A DNA stretch of 64,000 bases from Rhizobium acidisoli (GCF_002531755.2 NZ_CP034998.1:2790001-2854000), one strand, 5' to 3'. Counted from the stretch's first letter, positions 26,361-37,594 are shown. Numbers and translations are program-made. Notes: generated by a model not told the origin, from the sequence alone.

Positions 26361-27379
26361 CCTGCACTCTCGGACCAAGGTACGATCAAGGCCGCCGCCA
26401 TGTCACGATGCGGTTCCGGCAGGCAGCCGAGTGCCACGAGTGAGGCCCTCACCGCATCATCGATCGGCGTCTGCGGCTCCTTGCCGAGTTCGGCCGTCAA
26501 CCTGCTGTTCCGCATCCTGAGCGGCACCTTCCACAGATAGCGCATCTCCTTGATCTCCCGCATGATCGGCATAAAGGGCGCAGCGAGCGGCACGATCCAC
26601 CAGGGGAAGCTACCGATCTTCGCCCTGCCGCCGGCCACACGCTTGATCGCTTCGGCCATCTGCATGCCGTCTGCATCCCAGAACCCCTCCATATGGTAGA
26701 CGGCAAAGGGCGGCAGCCGATCGGCGCGCTCGATGAGCTGGGCCATGGTTTCCGCCATATCGGGCAGATAGGCCCACTGATGGCCGATGCCGCGCTGCCC
26801 CGGATTCTTGATCGTGCCGACGGGTCTGCCCGGCGTGACCAGACCCGATGAAAACCAGCTGTTTCCAGTCGTGCCCGGGCCGAAGAAATCCCCTGCCCTG
26901 ACGATGATCGCGCCAACACCAGCTTCAGATGCCGCTGCCAGCCGCTTCTCCATCTCGACGCGGATCGCCCCCTTCTTCGTCAGCGGATGCTGCGGGCTTT
27001 CCTCCGTCGGCGCCGGCAGGGCGTCCGGACCGAAATTGTAGACGTTTCCAGGCAGTACGATGCGGGCGCCGACGGTGCGGGCAGCGGCAATGGTATTGTC
27101 CAACATCGGCAGCACCAGCGTTTCCCAGTTGCGGTACCCGGGCGGATTGACGGCGTGGACGATCAGGCTGACGCCTTCAGCCGCCCTCAGGACGTCACCG
27201 GCATTCATTGCATCGCCCTGCACCCATTCGAAAGCCGGCTCACGCCTCGACACCTTGGCGGCGTCACGGTTGAGCGCCCGGATGCGCCAACCGCGCGCAA
27301 GCAGCTTGCGGGCAACCGCGCCGCCGATACCGCCGGTGGCGCCGAGAACGAGGGCCGTCTTCTTCATTTCGTTGCTCAT
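26357..27379 (-). CDS. NAD(P)-dependent epimerase/reductase (atypical SDR)
   Basis: The 340-residue protein starts with the Rossmann motif VLGATGGIGGAVARKLLARGW and continues with VSLIVHAVNPPGYRNWE and RAGDFFGPG, typical of extended or atypical SDR proteins related to nucleotide-sugar epimerases. The usual active-site YxxxK is not obvious, so the reaction is uncertain. The start at 27379 is chosen because AAGGAG lies nine bases before it, while the ATG at 27388 overlaps that ribosome site. It is divergent from a LysR regulator 94 bp away, which probably controls it. Confidence 0.8.
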   Translation of the reverse strand: MSNEMKKTALVLGATGGIGGAVARKLLARGWRIRALNRDAAKVSRREPAFEWVQGDAMNAGDVLRAAEGVSLIVHAVNPPGYRNWETLVLPMLDNTIAAARTVGARIVLPGNVYNFGPDALPAPTEESPQHPLTKKGAIRVEMEKRLAAASEAGVGAIIVRAGDFFGPGTTGNSWFSSGLVTPGRPVGTIKNPGQRGIGHQWAYLPDMAETMAQLIERADRLPPFAVYHMEGFWDADGMQMAEAIKRVAGGRAKIGSFPWWIVPLAAPFMPIMREIKEMRYLWKVPLRMRNSRLTAELGKEPQTPIDDAVRASLVALGCLPEPHRDMAAALIVPWSESAG

Positions 27380-27473
27380 GACAATCATCTCCTTCGCTTG
27401 AATGGAAGGACTATGCCACCGGCCCTAAATAAACAAAATTGACGAAATAAATGCATCTGCTATACAAAAATAT

Positions 27474-28373
27474 ATGAGTACCGAACCCAGCTGGGATTTC
27501 TACCGCGCTTTCCTGACCGTGCTTCAGCAAGGGTCGCTTTCGGCCGCCGCCCGCGAGTTGGGGCTGACGCAGCCGACCATAGGCCGCCATGTCGACGCAT
27601 TGGAAACGGCAATCGGCGCCGAACTCTTCACCCGATCCCCGAACGGGCTGCTGCCGACCGATGCCGCATTGGCGCTGAAGCCCTATGCCGAGACGCTGGC
27701 GGCAACCACCGCCGCGCTTTTGCGCACCGCATCCGGTGAGCGCGAGCGCGTCGCCGGAACCGTCAGGGTCAGCGCCAGCGAGGTCATCGCCGTCGAAGTA
27801 CTGCCTGGGATTTTCGGACCGCTGCAGGACGCCTACCCCGAACTCCAGATCGAACTCTCGGCCTCCGATGCGATTGAGGATCTGGTGAACCGCGAGGCCG
27901 ATATCGCCGTGCGCATGGCCGAGCCGCAGCAGGGTGCGCTCGTCGTGCGCCGCATCGGCGATATCCCGCTTGGTTTCCACGCCCATCGCCGCTACCTCGA
28001 ACGACACGGCATTCCGCAAACCCTGGCTGACCTCGCAGACCACCGGCTCATCGGCTTCGACCGCCAGACGGCCTATGTCCGCCTGGTAACAAAACGCTAT
28101 GAAGTGCCGGGCGTCGACTTCTCCTACAGGACCGACAGCAATCTTGCCCAGCTTGCGGCGATCCGCGCCGGCGTCGGCATCGGTCTCTGCCAAATCGGGC
28201 TCGCACGTGATAATCCCGATCTGGTGCACCTCCTGCCCGATGCGTTCAACATCCCGCTCGCCACGTGGGTGGCGATGCATGAGAGCCTGAAGACCTCGCC
28301 ACGCTGCCGCGCCACCTTCGACGCACTGGTCAAAGGGCTTCAGGACTATCACCGATATTCGACCGGCACATAG
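27474..28373 (+). CDS. LysR family transcriptional regulator
   Basis: The 299-residue protein carries the LysR helix-turn-helix (FYRAFLTVLQQGSLSAAARELGLTQPTIGRHVDALE) and a C-terminal effector domain with the READIAVRMAEP and GVGIGLCQ segments. The divergent arrangement with the epimerase gene fits the usual model in which a LysR protein controls its neighbour and itself from the shared intergenic region. The effector is unknown. No clear T-N11-A palindrome stood out in the 94-bp gap. Confidence 0.88.
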   Translation: MSTEPSWDFYRAFLTVLQQGSLSAAARELGLTQPTIGRHVDALETAIGAELFTRSPNGLLPTDAALALKPYAETLAATTAALLRTASGERERVAGTVRVSASEVIAVEVLPGIFGPLQDAYPELQIELSASDAIEDLVNREADIAVRMAEPQQGALVVRRIGDIPLGFHAHRRYLERHGIPQTLADLADHRLIGFDRQTAYVRLVTKRYEVPGVDFSYRTDSNLAQLAAIRAGVGIGLCQIGLARDNPDLVHLLPDAFNIPLATWVAMHESLKTSPRCRATFDALVKGLQDYHRYSTGT

Positions 28374-28481
28374 CCTCGAATCGGGAATCGATTTCCGAAG
28401 AGAATCATGCGCAAATTTCAACGCAAGAGAGCACCCGAAAGCTGTCCTGTCGGATGCACGGCGCTGCAGCGGGAGAAAATG

Positions 28482-28994
28482 ATGAGCCACGATCCGGTTG
28501 AACTCGTGCCCTACGATCCGCAATGGCCGCAGGCGTTCAGGCGCATCCGTGACAGGTTGCTCGTCTTGCTGCCGCAGGCGCTCTCCATCGATCACATTGG
28601 CAGCACGTCCATATCGGGCATGACTGCCAAGCCGCTGATCGATATCGACATCGTTCTTCCCAGCCTCGGGCATATCGAGGCTGCCACCGATGTGCTTCTG
28701 GCCGAAGGTTACGAACCGCGCGGCAATCGTTATGACGACGAGGTCTGGGCGTTTTTATCGAGAGGTTTGGTGCCGCGGGAGCGGGTCTACCTTTGTCCTG
28801 CCGGCAATGGCACGCATCGAAACAGGCTGGCTTTCCGGGATCATCTCATCGCGCATCCCGAGGCCGCGGCCGAATATGCCGCGCTTAAACGCAGGCTTGC
28901 AGGCGAATTCAGGATGGATGGCAACGGTTACACCGCGCATAAGCGCGAATTCGTCGACGCGATCGTCGCGCGGGCATTGGCGGACGATCGCTGA
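28482..28994 (+). CDS. GrpB family protein
   Basis: The 170-residue protein has the nucleotidyltransferase-like GrpB features: VELVPYDPQWPQAFRRIRDRL, the IDHIGSTSISGMTAKPLIDIDIVLP strand region with GST-S and DID residues, and HRNRLAFRDHLIAHPEAAAEYAALKRRLA. The function of GrpB proteins is poorly known; some are fused to dephospho-CoA kinase. Two adjacent ATG codons (28479 and 28482) are possible; the second has better spacing to GGGAG. Confidence 0.85.
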   Translation: MSHDPVELVPYDPQWPQAFRRIRDRLLVLLPQALSIDHIGSTSISGMTAKPLIDIDIVLPSLGHIEAATDVLLAEGYEPRGNRYDDEVWAFLSRGLVPRERVYLCPAGNGTHRNRLAFRDHLIAHPEAAAEYAALKRRLAGEFRMDGNGYTAHKREFVDAIVARALADDR

Positions 28995-28996
28995 CT

Positions 28997-29278
28997 TCAA
29001 ATGCCTTGCGAGGCTCCGGCCCCGCGGTCCTTCCACTGACCGTCCACCACCTCGGTTTCCGGCCGGTCACCGCCTTCGGCATATTCCTCATGCCACTTGC
29101 CATTCTCGTCCTGCCAACTGATCTCGGCGGAATCGCCGCCGACCTGCTGTTCGGCCGCGACGATGCGCGCAGCTTCGAGCGCCTCGGCATGAGTCGGGAA
29201 TGCCTCGGAATAGACGCCTCCGAGCCTGTAAGCCCAACCGCCGTCATGCGGCACGACTTCGTAGACCACCTTGATCAT
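28997..29278 (-). CDS. DUF2188 domain protein
   Basis: The 93-residue acidic protein has the pattern YEVVPHDGGWAYRLGGVYSEAFPTHAEALEAARIVAAEQ seen in small DUF2188 proteins, which have no established function. It converges with the GrpB gene, with the stop codons two bases apart. No signal peptide or membrane segment is present, so it is probably cytoplasmic. Confidence 0.75.
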   Translation of the reverse strand: MIKVVYEVVPHDGGWAYRLGGVYSEAFPTHAEALEAARIVAAEQQVGGDSAEISWQDENGKWHEEYAEGGDRPETEVVDGQWKDRGAGASQGI

Positions 29279-29509
29279 GCATCCGTCTCCTCATCTTCTT
29301 GTTGCGCATTCGCACGCTTCCGGACAGGATCCGGATCATCGCGGCCGCTTGACAAGAATTCGAGGACGCCGCGATCTGCTTTCCGGCCCCGATGACGTTC
29401 AGTATTCCATTAAACGCCAAAGACTGCAAATGGCACCAGACCGCGGCTTTCTTGATATGCGAAATCAGTGACTTAGATAAAACGCATGAATCGGGACAGG
29501 AGCTGAAAC

Positions 29510-30607
29510 TTGGCGATTGCATCACGCTTAAAAGAAGAGAAGTTTCTGGTCGCCGCACTTGCCGTTGCAGCGATCGCCTATCTCTTGGAACACACGGTGA
29601 TCGAGATGGGACGCGGCGTCGCGCTGATCGCCGCCGCCGCCCTGGTCGGCACCATCGTTCTCGCCTCGATCCGCGTTGCCCATCACGCCGAACTGCTCGC
29701 CGTCAAGGTCGGCGACCCCTATGGCACGATGATCCTGACGCTGGCGGCTGTTGCCGTGGAGGTCATCATCCTCGCCATCATGATGAGCGGAGAGAGTTCG
29801 CCGACACTGGTGCGCGACACGATCTATTCGGCCCTGATGCTCGATATCAACGGCATACTGGGTCTCGCCGCCCTGCTCGGCGGCCTGAAGCACGGCGAAC
29901 AGCCCTACAACGACAATTCGGGCAAGACCTACGGCGTGATGATCCTCACCGCCATGGGCATCTCGATGATCGTGCCGGAATTCGTGCCCGGCGACAAATG
30001 GCACTATTATTCCGCCTTCACCATCGTCGCGATGATTGCGCTCTACGGCCTCTTCCTGCGCATGCAGGTCGGCCAGCACAGCTATTTTTTCAGCTACAGC
30101 TACCCGCGCTCCGAACGGAAGAAGGGGGCTCCGGACGCGCACGGCGCTGACGAGCCGGCCGCGATATCGATCGCCACCATTCTCGTCGGCGTCGTCATCA
30201 TCGGCCTGCTGGCCGAGTTCATGTCGGCCTTGATGACCGAGGGTCTGCGCGACAGCGGCGCGCCGATCGCCGTCACCGCCGTCGTCGTCGCGGCGATTTC
30301 AGCTGCCCCCGAGATCCTGACCGCCTTGAAGGCGGCCCTCAAGAACCGCATGCAGGCGACCGTCAACATAGCCATGGGCGCCTCACTCTCGACCGTGATC
30401 CTGACGGTGCCAGTCATGGAGGCGATCGCGCTCTATACCGGCCAACCCTTCATCATGGCGATGACCCCGGTGCAGACGGTGATGGTGACGATTACGCTGA
30501 TTGCCGCAGCGATCAACCTCAATGACGGCGAGACCAACGCCATCGAAGGCATGACGCACTTCATCCTCTTTGCCACTTTCGTCATGCTGACGGCGCTGGG
30601 GCTTTGA
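29510..30607 (+). CDS. Calcium/proton antiporter, ChaA-like
   Basis: The 365-residue inner-membrane protein has about 11 helices with the two cation-exchanger alpha repeats: VGDPYGTMILTLAAVAVEVIILAIMM near residue 67 and AISAAPEILTALKAALKNRMQATVNIAMGASLSTVILTVPVME near 255. The acidic residues in AVEV and APEI are the expected cation ligands. It exports calcium or sodium in exchange for protons. The start is a TTG at 29510 with AGGAG seven bases upstream; no in-frame ATG would keep the first helix. Confidence 0.88.
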   Translation: MAIASRLKEEKFLVAALAVAAIAYLLEHTVIEMGRGVALIAAAALVGTIVLASIRVAHHAELLAVKVGDPYGTMILTLAAVAVEVIILAIMMSGESSPTLVRDTIYSALMLDINGILGLAALLGGLKHGEQPYNDNSGKTYGVMILTAMGISMIVPEFVPGDKWHYYSAFTIVAMIALYGLFLRMQVGQHSYFFSYSYPRSERKKGAPDAHGADEPAAISIATILVGVVIIGLLAEFMSALMTEGLRDSGAPIAVTAVVVAAISAAPEILTALKAALKNRMQATVNIAMGASLSTVILTVPVMEAIALYTGQPFIMAMTPVQTVMVTITLIAAAINLNDGETNAIEGMTHFILFATFVMLTALGL

Positions 30608-30679
30608 AGATGGCGCTGCTTTCGATCTCGAAAGGAGTTCTCTCGGCAGGTCACGCCCGGTGGCGGGAGCCTGCGACAG

Positions 30680-31549
30680 TCATTCTTTCGATTTTTCCAG
30701 GAAGCGCTCTTTACGGGTTTTCGGTTTGAAACGGCGGAAGAAGTTTTCGACGGCGCGGATGGATTTGGTAACGGACATCAGCCTGTCGATCTGGCTGTTT
30801 GCATTGTGAAGCCGCTCGGACAGGACTTCGGCCGCCGTCATCGCTATTTCGACCGGCGGCACCTGGGGAAAGCGTTTGGCGAGCGCCGCATAGGGGCTGG
30901 CATCGACGCCGCCCATCATCGAGATCGTACCCATCCTGGCGAAGAGACGCAGGAAGATTTGCTCGAACGTCCAATCGTGCACGTCGAAGACCTTCCACTT
31001 CTCGCTTCTCTTTGCCGAAAAGCCGGCAAGCAGGATCTTGCCCGGCAGCTGCAGGTCGGCAAGCCAGAGCGCCATCGCAAAGCCGCTCGTCGCGATCTTG
31101 CCTGTTGGATAGAGATCTCCGATCATTTGCGTCAGATCGAGATGGCGGGTGCCGGTGCCATCGAAGCGGCTCTCCTCGCTGAAGTTCTCCTCGGGCGAGA
31201 CGCGGATGTTGACCACACCCAGAAAATCATCGCCGGCAAAGAAGCGCAGGACATCCGCCACCTCGCGCCGGTGGACGATATTGGCACCCATCACGCCGCT
31301 GCGGGCAACCAGCACTGCATGTCCGGTGAAGGATTCGTCGAGCACCTTGTAGACATTGTTGAAGAAGACGTAGAGCGTTGTCTCCGGCAGCTCGCTTCGC
31401 AGCCGCTCGAAATCGACCGCTTCGCTGTTTGCCACCAGCACGATGTGGGAATAGCGCGACAGCAGCGCCTTCCACGCTTCCGGCGTCAGGAAATTGAAGC
31501 CGCTATCGGCGGCGGCTAACCTCTGCGTATCACTGGGGATCGATTCCAT
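30680..31549 (-). CDS. Conserved protein, possible GT29-like (sialyltransferase-type) glycosyltransferase
   Basis: The 289-residue protein is not firmly recognised. It has a FNFLTPEAWKALLSRYSHIVLVANSE start, a central TSGFAMALWLADLQLPGKILLAGFSA stretch and a VHDWTFEQIFLR segment. The order TSG, GF and H-D-W-x-x-E is reminiscent of sialyltransferase-family motifs, but the match is weak. It lies 35 bp downstream of a GT8 glycosyltransferase gene on the same strand, so it probably works with it on a surface polysaccharide or LPS. There is no signal peptide or membrane segment. The C-terminus is basic (FFRRFKPKTRKER), which may help membrane association. Confidence 0.5.
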   Translation of the reverse strand: MESIPSDTQRLAAADSGFNFLTPEAWKALLSRYSHIVLVANSEAVDFERLRSELPETTLYVFFNNVYKVLDESFTGHAVLVARSGVMGANIVHRREVADVLRFFAGDDFLGVVNIRVSPEENFSEESRFDGTGTRHLDLTQMIGDLYPTGKIATSGFAMALWLADLQLPGKILLAGFSAKRSEKWKVFDVHDWTFEQIFLRLFARMGTISMMGGVDASPYAALAKRFPQVPPVEIAMTAAEVLSERLHNANSQIDRLMSVTKSIRAVENFFRRFKPKTRKERFLEKSKE

Positions 31550-31584
31550 ATCGGCTCACATGCACTTTCCAAGGACGCGCCTTG

Positions 31585-32490
31585 CTAGCTGTTGCTGAAA
31601 TAGGCGCGCATCCGTGCAAGCCGCGCCAGCCCGCCGATCTGCTTTCCTACATGCGAGAAGAATCCACCGATCCGGCCCGCAGCCGACGGCTGCCTGCAAA
31701 AGGAGGCCCAGGGCGTGTTCCGGAGATCCTCGACATACTGCCTGGCCATCCGCCGATGCACCCAGGGAACGGTCGCCTGCCACGGTTTCTTGCGGCCGGT
31801 AAAGTGAAAGATGGCCGGCCGATCGACGAAAGGTAAAAGCCCCGTCTGCGTGTTCCAGCGCGGATCGAGCACCAGCCAGTCGCCGTCGAAACTGACGTTT
31901 AGCGCATCCTGGTCGTTATTTTCGAAAAGATGCGACCGCTCCTCGAAGATTTCCCGGGTTCTGGCGAAAAGCCCCTTCGCCCGGCAGGCCGACCAGTCGA
32001 ACAGCAGCACGCCGGCATTGAAATAGCGTCCGCCCTCGCCCATGCCAATCTTGCGCTGCCGTGCTCCGGCTTTCTCTGGGAAGGCCATGACATAATCGTC
32101 GACCGCAGCAAGCGCCTTGCCTCGGAGATCCCTGGTGAAGAGTTCGTCGACGGGCGCTACCGCGAGCACGTCGGCGTCGAGGTAAAGCAGGCGCTCGATA
32201 TGATCGGGAATATGCAGATCCATGTAGAGCCGCGCCAGTGTCGCCCCCGACCAGCGGCCCCGGGCCTGCTTTGCCGTATCCGGGGTATTATAGGGCAGCA
32301 CAGTGATCGCCATGTCGTGCAGCTTCGCGAAATTGCCGACCTCGGCGATCTCGTTCGGCTTGAGGTCGATGCCGAGAAGCAGGAACTCCACGCCAGGACC
32401 GTCGAGATTGCGCTTGACGGATAGCAGCGTGCAGCAGGCAGCCGGCAGCATGTTGACGTCAGAACATACGATGACGGCACTACTCTGCAA
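31585..32490 (-). CDS. Family 8 glycosyltransferase
   Basis: The 301-residue protein has the GT-A fold features of family 8: AVIVCSDVNMLPAA at the start, the metal-binding DxD in RLLYLDADVLAV, FNAGVLLFDW, NDQDALNV and IFHFTGRKKPW with the second metal-ligand His. Such enzymes transfer galactose or glucose to LPS core or other acceptors. The start is a TTG at 32490, with an excellent GGGAGG site seven bases upstream; the open frame continues 81 bp further but without a ribosome site. It is followed by the GT29-like gene. Confidence 0.85.
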   Translation of the reverse strand: MQSSAVIVCSDVNMLPAACCTLLSVKRNLDGPGVEFLLLGIDLKPNEIAEVGNFAKLHDMAITVLPYNTPDTAKQARGRWSGATLARLYMDLHIPDHIERLLYLDADVLAVAPVDELFTRDLRGKALAAVDDYVMAFPEKAGARQRKIGMGEGGRYFNAGVLLFDWSACRAKGLFARTREIFEERSHLFENNDQDALNVSFDGDWLVLDPRWNTQTGLLPFVDRPAIFHFTGRKKPWQATVPWVHRRMARQYVEDLRNTPWASFCRQPSAAGRIGGFFSHVGKQIGGLARLARMRAYFSNS

Positions 32491-32676
32491 AATCCGGCCT
32501 CCCGAAGCGGCAACTTGAACTTGATGCCGGATATCTAGTTGGTTTGAAGGCTGCCCGCAACCTGAGATCACCCGCGCTACCGACGCTCCCCGTCACGATT
32601 TGAATCGGAATTCAACGACTTGCGAGCCAAAGCGGAATCAATGCCGCAAGATCTTGAATCGGGATGTCAGCCTGAT

Positions 32677-33063
32677 TCAGAGTCGCAGCGCCAGGGGATG
32701 ATCGACGAGCAATCGATCGACCGTCGCGAGCTGCAAGCCCTCGACCTTGCATTGCGCCAGCAGCAGGCGATCGAAGGGATCGCGCGTCTCCGGCTCTGGG
32801 TCGGCGGCGGTGACGACGTGCGGGACATCGACGGACAGGATCGTCAGCCCGACTTCCCGCAGATAGATGGGAATGGTCTCCAGAGGCAATCCCGGCTGCA
32901 ATTTGCCAAGCCTCGTCTTGATGGCAACTTCCCAGAGACTGGCGACGCTGACGAAGCCACCAGCGGCATTGTCGGAAAGCAGTTGCTCGACACGCGGAAA
33001 ACGTTCCGCCAGTTTCCTCTGCGCAATGGCGATCACCATGTGCGTGTCAAGCAGCACCCGCAT
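32677..33063 (-). CDS. PIN-domain toxin, VapC-type
   Basis: The 128-residue protein has a complete PIN ribonuclease domain: the first acidic residue in LLDTHMVI, Glu in ASLWEVAIK, and the RDPFDRLLLAQ helix with two Asp. VapC-type toxins cut tRNA or rRNA when freed from their antitoxin. Its start lies next to the antitoxin stop; a GTG at 33069 overlapping that stop (GTGA) is an alternative start and would couple translation. The pair is probably a functional type II toxin-antitoxin module. Confidence 0.87.
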   Translation of the reverse strand: MRVLLDTHMVIAIAQRKLAERFPRVEQLLSDNAAGGFVSVASLWEVAIKTRLGKLQPGLPLETIPIYLREVGLTILSVDVPHVVTAADPEPETRDPFDRLLLAQCKVEGLQLATVDRLLVDHPLALRL

Positions 33064-33065
33064 GG

Positions 33066-33326
33066 TCACGGCAGCGGCTTCAAAAGGAAATCTTCCGGCA
33101 AAGGATCGTCGAAGTCGTCGGCGATGTACATCTCCGTCCTCGTGATGCCCTTGGAACGGAGATAGGCCTCGCCAGCTTCCAGGTTCAAACCGCCGCGTTT
33201 CTGATGCGGTACAAGATCGAAGACCGGGCGGCCGTTGCGCGTCACGACAATGGTCTCGCCTTCCTCGACCTCGCGGGCAAGCTCGGTCAGGCGGTTCTTC
33301 GCGTCACGGATCGAAACGGTCTTCAT
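33066..33326 (-). CDS. Phd/YefM-type antitoxin
   Basis: The 86-residue protein has the Phd/YefM DNA-binding N-terminus (VSIRDAKNRLTELAREVEEGETIVVTRNGRPVFDLVP) and an acidic C-terminal tail (YIADDFDDPLPEDFL) of the kind that wraps the toxin. It precedes the PIN toxin gene and probably represses its own promoter by binding the palindrome at 33334-33345. Confidence 0.88.
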   Translation of the reverse strand: MKTVSIRDAKNRLTELAREVEEGETIVVTRNGRPVFDLVPHQKRGGLNLEAGEAYLRSKGITRTEMYIADDFDDPLPEDFLLKPLP

Positions 33327-33333
33327 GCCACAA

Positions 33334-33345
33334 ATGTAGCTACAT
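33334..33345. promoter_or_regulatory. Palindromic operator of the toxin-antitoxin operon
   Basis: ATGTAGCTACAT is a perfect 12-bp palindrome eight bases upstream of the antitoxin start, flanked by two TGTGGC direct repeats on the coding strand. Its position fits autorepression by the antitoxin. Confidence 0.6.
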
Positions 33346-33426
33346 GCAGCCACATCGTCAACGTCGCCGCAAGCAAAAAGGCCTGACGTCGCCGGCAGGC
33401 CTTCGATCGATACTATCGCAGTCCGC

Positions 33427-35209
<1,783 letters not shown>

Positions 35210-37594
35210 ATGTTTCTGGAAGACGAATATGCCATGGGGCGCATACGTGCGCGCCGGATTTCCATTTCATTTCTTGTCGCCGCCACCGCCTTTGTCGCCT
35301 GTGTCACGGCAATGCTGGGGCTTGCCTCCGCCGCTCGCGCCGACACGCAGCAGGCGTCCAACCAGCTTGCAGCACTGGTGCGGCCGAACGACGTCAACAG
35401 CGGCTCGCTGCTGTTTCCTTCAAAGGAGCCGGGCTTCTACGTCGAAGCGCCGCGGCTGAAGAGCGACGTCGCGATCGACGTCTCCGGCCCGATCGCCAGG
35501 GTGAAGGTGACGCAGCGTTTCCATAACCCGAGCAAGGGCTGGGTCGAGGGCACCTACGTCTTCCCGCTGCCGGACAATTCCGCCGTCGATGCGCTGAAGA
35601 TGCAGATCGGCGAACGCTTCATCGAAGGCCAGATCAAGCCGCGCCAGGAAGCCCGCGAGATCTACGAGCAGGCCAAGGCCGAGGGCAAGAAGACGGCGCT
35701 GCTCGAACAGCAGCGGCCGAACATCTTCACCAATCAGGTCGCCAATATCGGCCCCGGCGAAGAGATTGTCGTGCAGATCGAATATCAGCAGACGGTCCAC
35801 CAGTCGGGCGGCGAGTTCTCGCTGCGCTTCCCGATGGTCGTCGCCCCGCGCTACAATCCGGCGCCGATCGTCCAGACCGTCGAGTTCAACAACGGCGCCG
35901 GTTTCGCCACGCCGCGCGATCCGTTGGAAAACCGTGAGAAGATCGAAGCGCCGGCGCTCGATCCGCGCGACAATGCCAAGATCAACCCGGTTTCGCTGAC
36001 CGTCGACCTCAAGGCCGGTTTCCCGCTCGGCGAGGTCAAATCCTCCTTTCACGAGGTCGATATCCGTCAGGACGGCGACCAGGAGAGAACGATCAGCCTC
36101 AAGGGGGACGCCGTCCCCGCCGACAAGGATTTCGAGCTCACCTGGCAGGCCGCGCCCGGCAAGCTGCCTAGCGCCGGCCTCTTCCGCGAAGTGAAGGATG
36201 GTAAGACCTATCTGCTCGCCTTCGTCACTCCGCCGACTGCGCCGGATGCGGCAGCGCCGCCAGCCAAACGTGAAGTGGTCTTCGTCATCGACAATTCCGG
36301 CTCCATGTCGGGGCCGTCGATCGAGCAGGCAAAGCAGAGCCTGGCGCTTGCCATTTCCAGGCTGAATCCCGACGACCGCTTCAACGTCATCCGTTTCGAC
36401 GACACGATGACCGACTATTTTAAGGGCCTAGTCGCTGCCACCCCTGATAATCGCGAAAAAGCGATCGCCTATGTCAGGGGCCTGACCGCCGACGGTGGCA
36501 CCGAAATGCTGCCCGCGCTCGAGGATGCGCTGCGCAATCAGGGACCGGTTGCAACCGGCGCGCTGCGGCAGGTCGTGTTCCTGACTGATGGTGCGATCGG
36601 CAACGAACAGCAGCTCTTCCAGGAAATCACCGCAAACCGCGGCGATGCCCGCGTTTTCACCGTCGGCATCGGCTCGGCCCCGAACACCTATTTCATGACC
36701 AAGGCCGCCGAAATCGGCCGTGGCACCTTCACCCAGATCGGCTCGACCGATCAGGTGGCAAGCCGCATGGGCGAGCTTTTCGCCAAGCTGCAGAACCCCG
36801 CCATGACCGATATCGCCGCAAATTTCGAAGGCATCGCTGCCGAGGATATCACGCCCAATCCGGTGCCGGACCTTTATAGCGGCGAGCCCGTCGTGCTGAC
36901 CGCGGAACTGCCGGGGGATAAGCCCGCCGGCAAGCTTGAAATCATCGGCAAGACGGGCGACCAGCCCTGGCGCGTCCAAATGGATATCGCCAATGCCGCC
37001 GACGGCAACGGCATCTCCAAGCTCTGGGCGCGGCGCAAGATCGATGATTTCGAAGCCCGCGCCTATGAGCGTCAGGATCCGGCCGGGCTCGACAAGGATA
37101 TCGAGACGGTGGCGCTCGCCCACCATCTCGTCTCCCGTCTCACCAGCCTGGTCGCCGTCGACGTCACGCCGTCGCGGCCGGCAAACGAGCCGCTCGGCTC
37201 GGCGAAGCTGCCGCTGAACCTGCCTGAGGGTTGGGATTTCGATAAGGTCTTCGGCGAAAACGTTGTTTCTCCCGGCGGCGGAGAACGTCATGGGGCAGCC
37301 ACCCCTGCAGGAAACGCCGCGCCGCATCAGGCCGTGGCCGAAACACCGGATCTCGCCGCATCGCCTGAGCTCGCCAACATGATGGCCGCAGCCCCGACCG
37401 CCAAGGCCGCCACCCTCATCGCGCAGAAGAGCTCGACCGTGAACCTGCCGCAGACGGCGACGCGCGCCGACGAGCAGATCATCCGCGGGCTGACCATGCT
37501 GCTCCTGGCGCTGACGGCGGCAAGCGGGCTGGCCGTCTGGCGCCGGCGCATCAAGCGGTTGATCGCGGTGGGAGCCAAGCCAAATGGTCTCTAG
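35210..37594 (+). CDS. VIT/vWA sortase-target surface protein
   Basis: The 794-residue protein has an N-terminal signal (about residues 15-45) and a VIT domain at about 50-180 (RVKVTQRFHNPSKGWVEGTYVFPLPDNSAVDALKMQIGER). A von Willebrand A domain follows, with the metal site DNSGSM at about 360. At the C-terminus is the sorting signal LPQTA at 746-750, then a membrane helix and a basic RRR cluster. This is the layout of the proteobacterial sortase-target family; a sortase gene follows and overlaps it by 11 bases. It is probably cut after the Thr and attached to an envelope acceptor not yet known. The ATG at 35210 has GAGGG seven bases upstream and is preferred to 35204. Confidence 0.92.
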   Translation: MFLEDEYAMGRIRARRISISFLVAATAFVACVTAMLGLASAARADTQQASNQLAALVRPNDVNSGSLLFPSKEPGFYVEAPRLKSDVAIDVSGPIARVKVTQRFHNPSKGWVEGTYVFPLPDNSAVDALKMQIGERFIEGQIKPRQEAREIYEQAKAEGKKTALLEQQRPNIFTNQVANIGPGEEIVVQIEYQQTVHQSGGEFSLRFPMVVAPRYNPAPIVQTVEFNNGAGFATPRDPLENREKIEAPALDPRDNAKINPVSLTVDLKAGFPLGEVKSSFHEVDIRQDGDQERTISLKGDAVPADKDFELTWQAAPGKLPSAGLFREVKDGKTYLLAFVTPPTAPDAAAPPAKREVVFVIDNSGSMSGPSIEQAKQSLALAISRLNPDDRFNVIRFDDTMTDYFKGLVAATPDNREKAIAYVRGLTADGGTEMLPALEDALRNQGPVATGALRQVVFLTDGAIGNEQQLFQEITANRGDARVFTVGIGSAPNTYFMTKAAEIGRGTFTQIGSTDQVASRMGELFAKLQNPAMTDIAANFEGIAAEDITPNPVPDLYSGEPVVLTAELPGDKPAGKLEIIGKTGDQPWRVQMDIANAADGNGISKLWARRKIDDFEARAYERQDPAGLDKDIETVALAHHLVSRLTSLVAVDVTPSRPANEPLGSAKLPLNLPEGWDFDKVFGENVVSPGGGERHGAATPAGNAAPHQAVAETPDLAASPELANMMAAAPTAKAATLIAQKSSTVNLPQTATRADEQIIRGLTMLLLALTAASGLAVWRRRIKRLIAVGAKPNGL

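Noticed and set aside
29244..29558. 104-codon minus-strand frame upstream of the antiporter gene
   Set aside because: It overlaps the starts of two better-supported genes and has poor coding bias.
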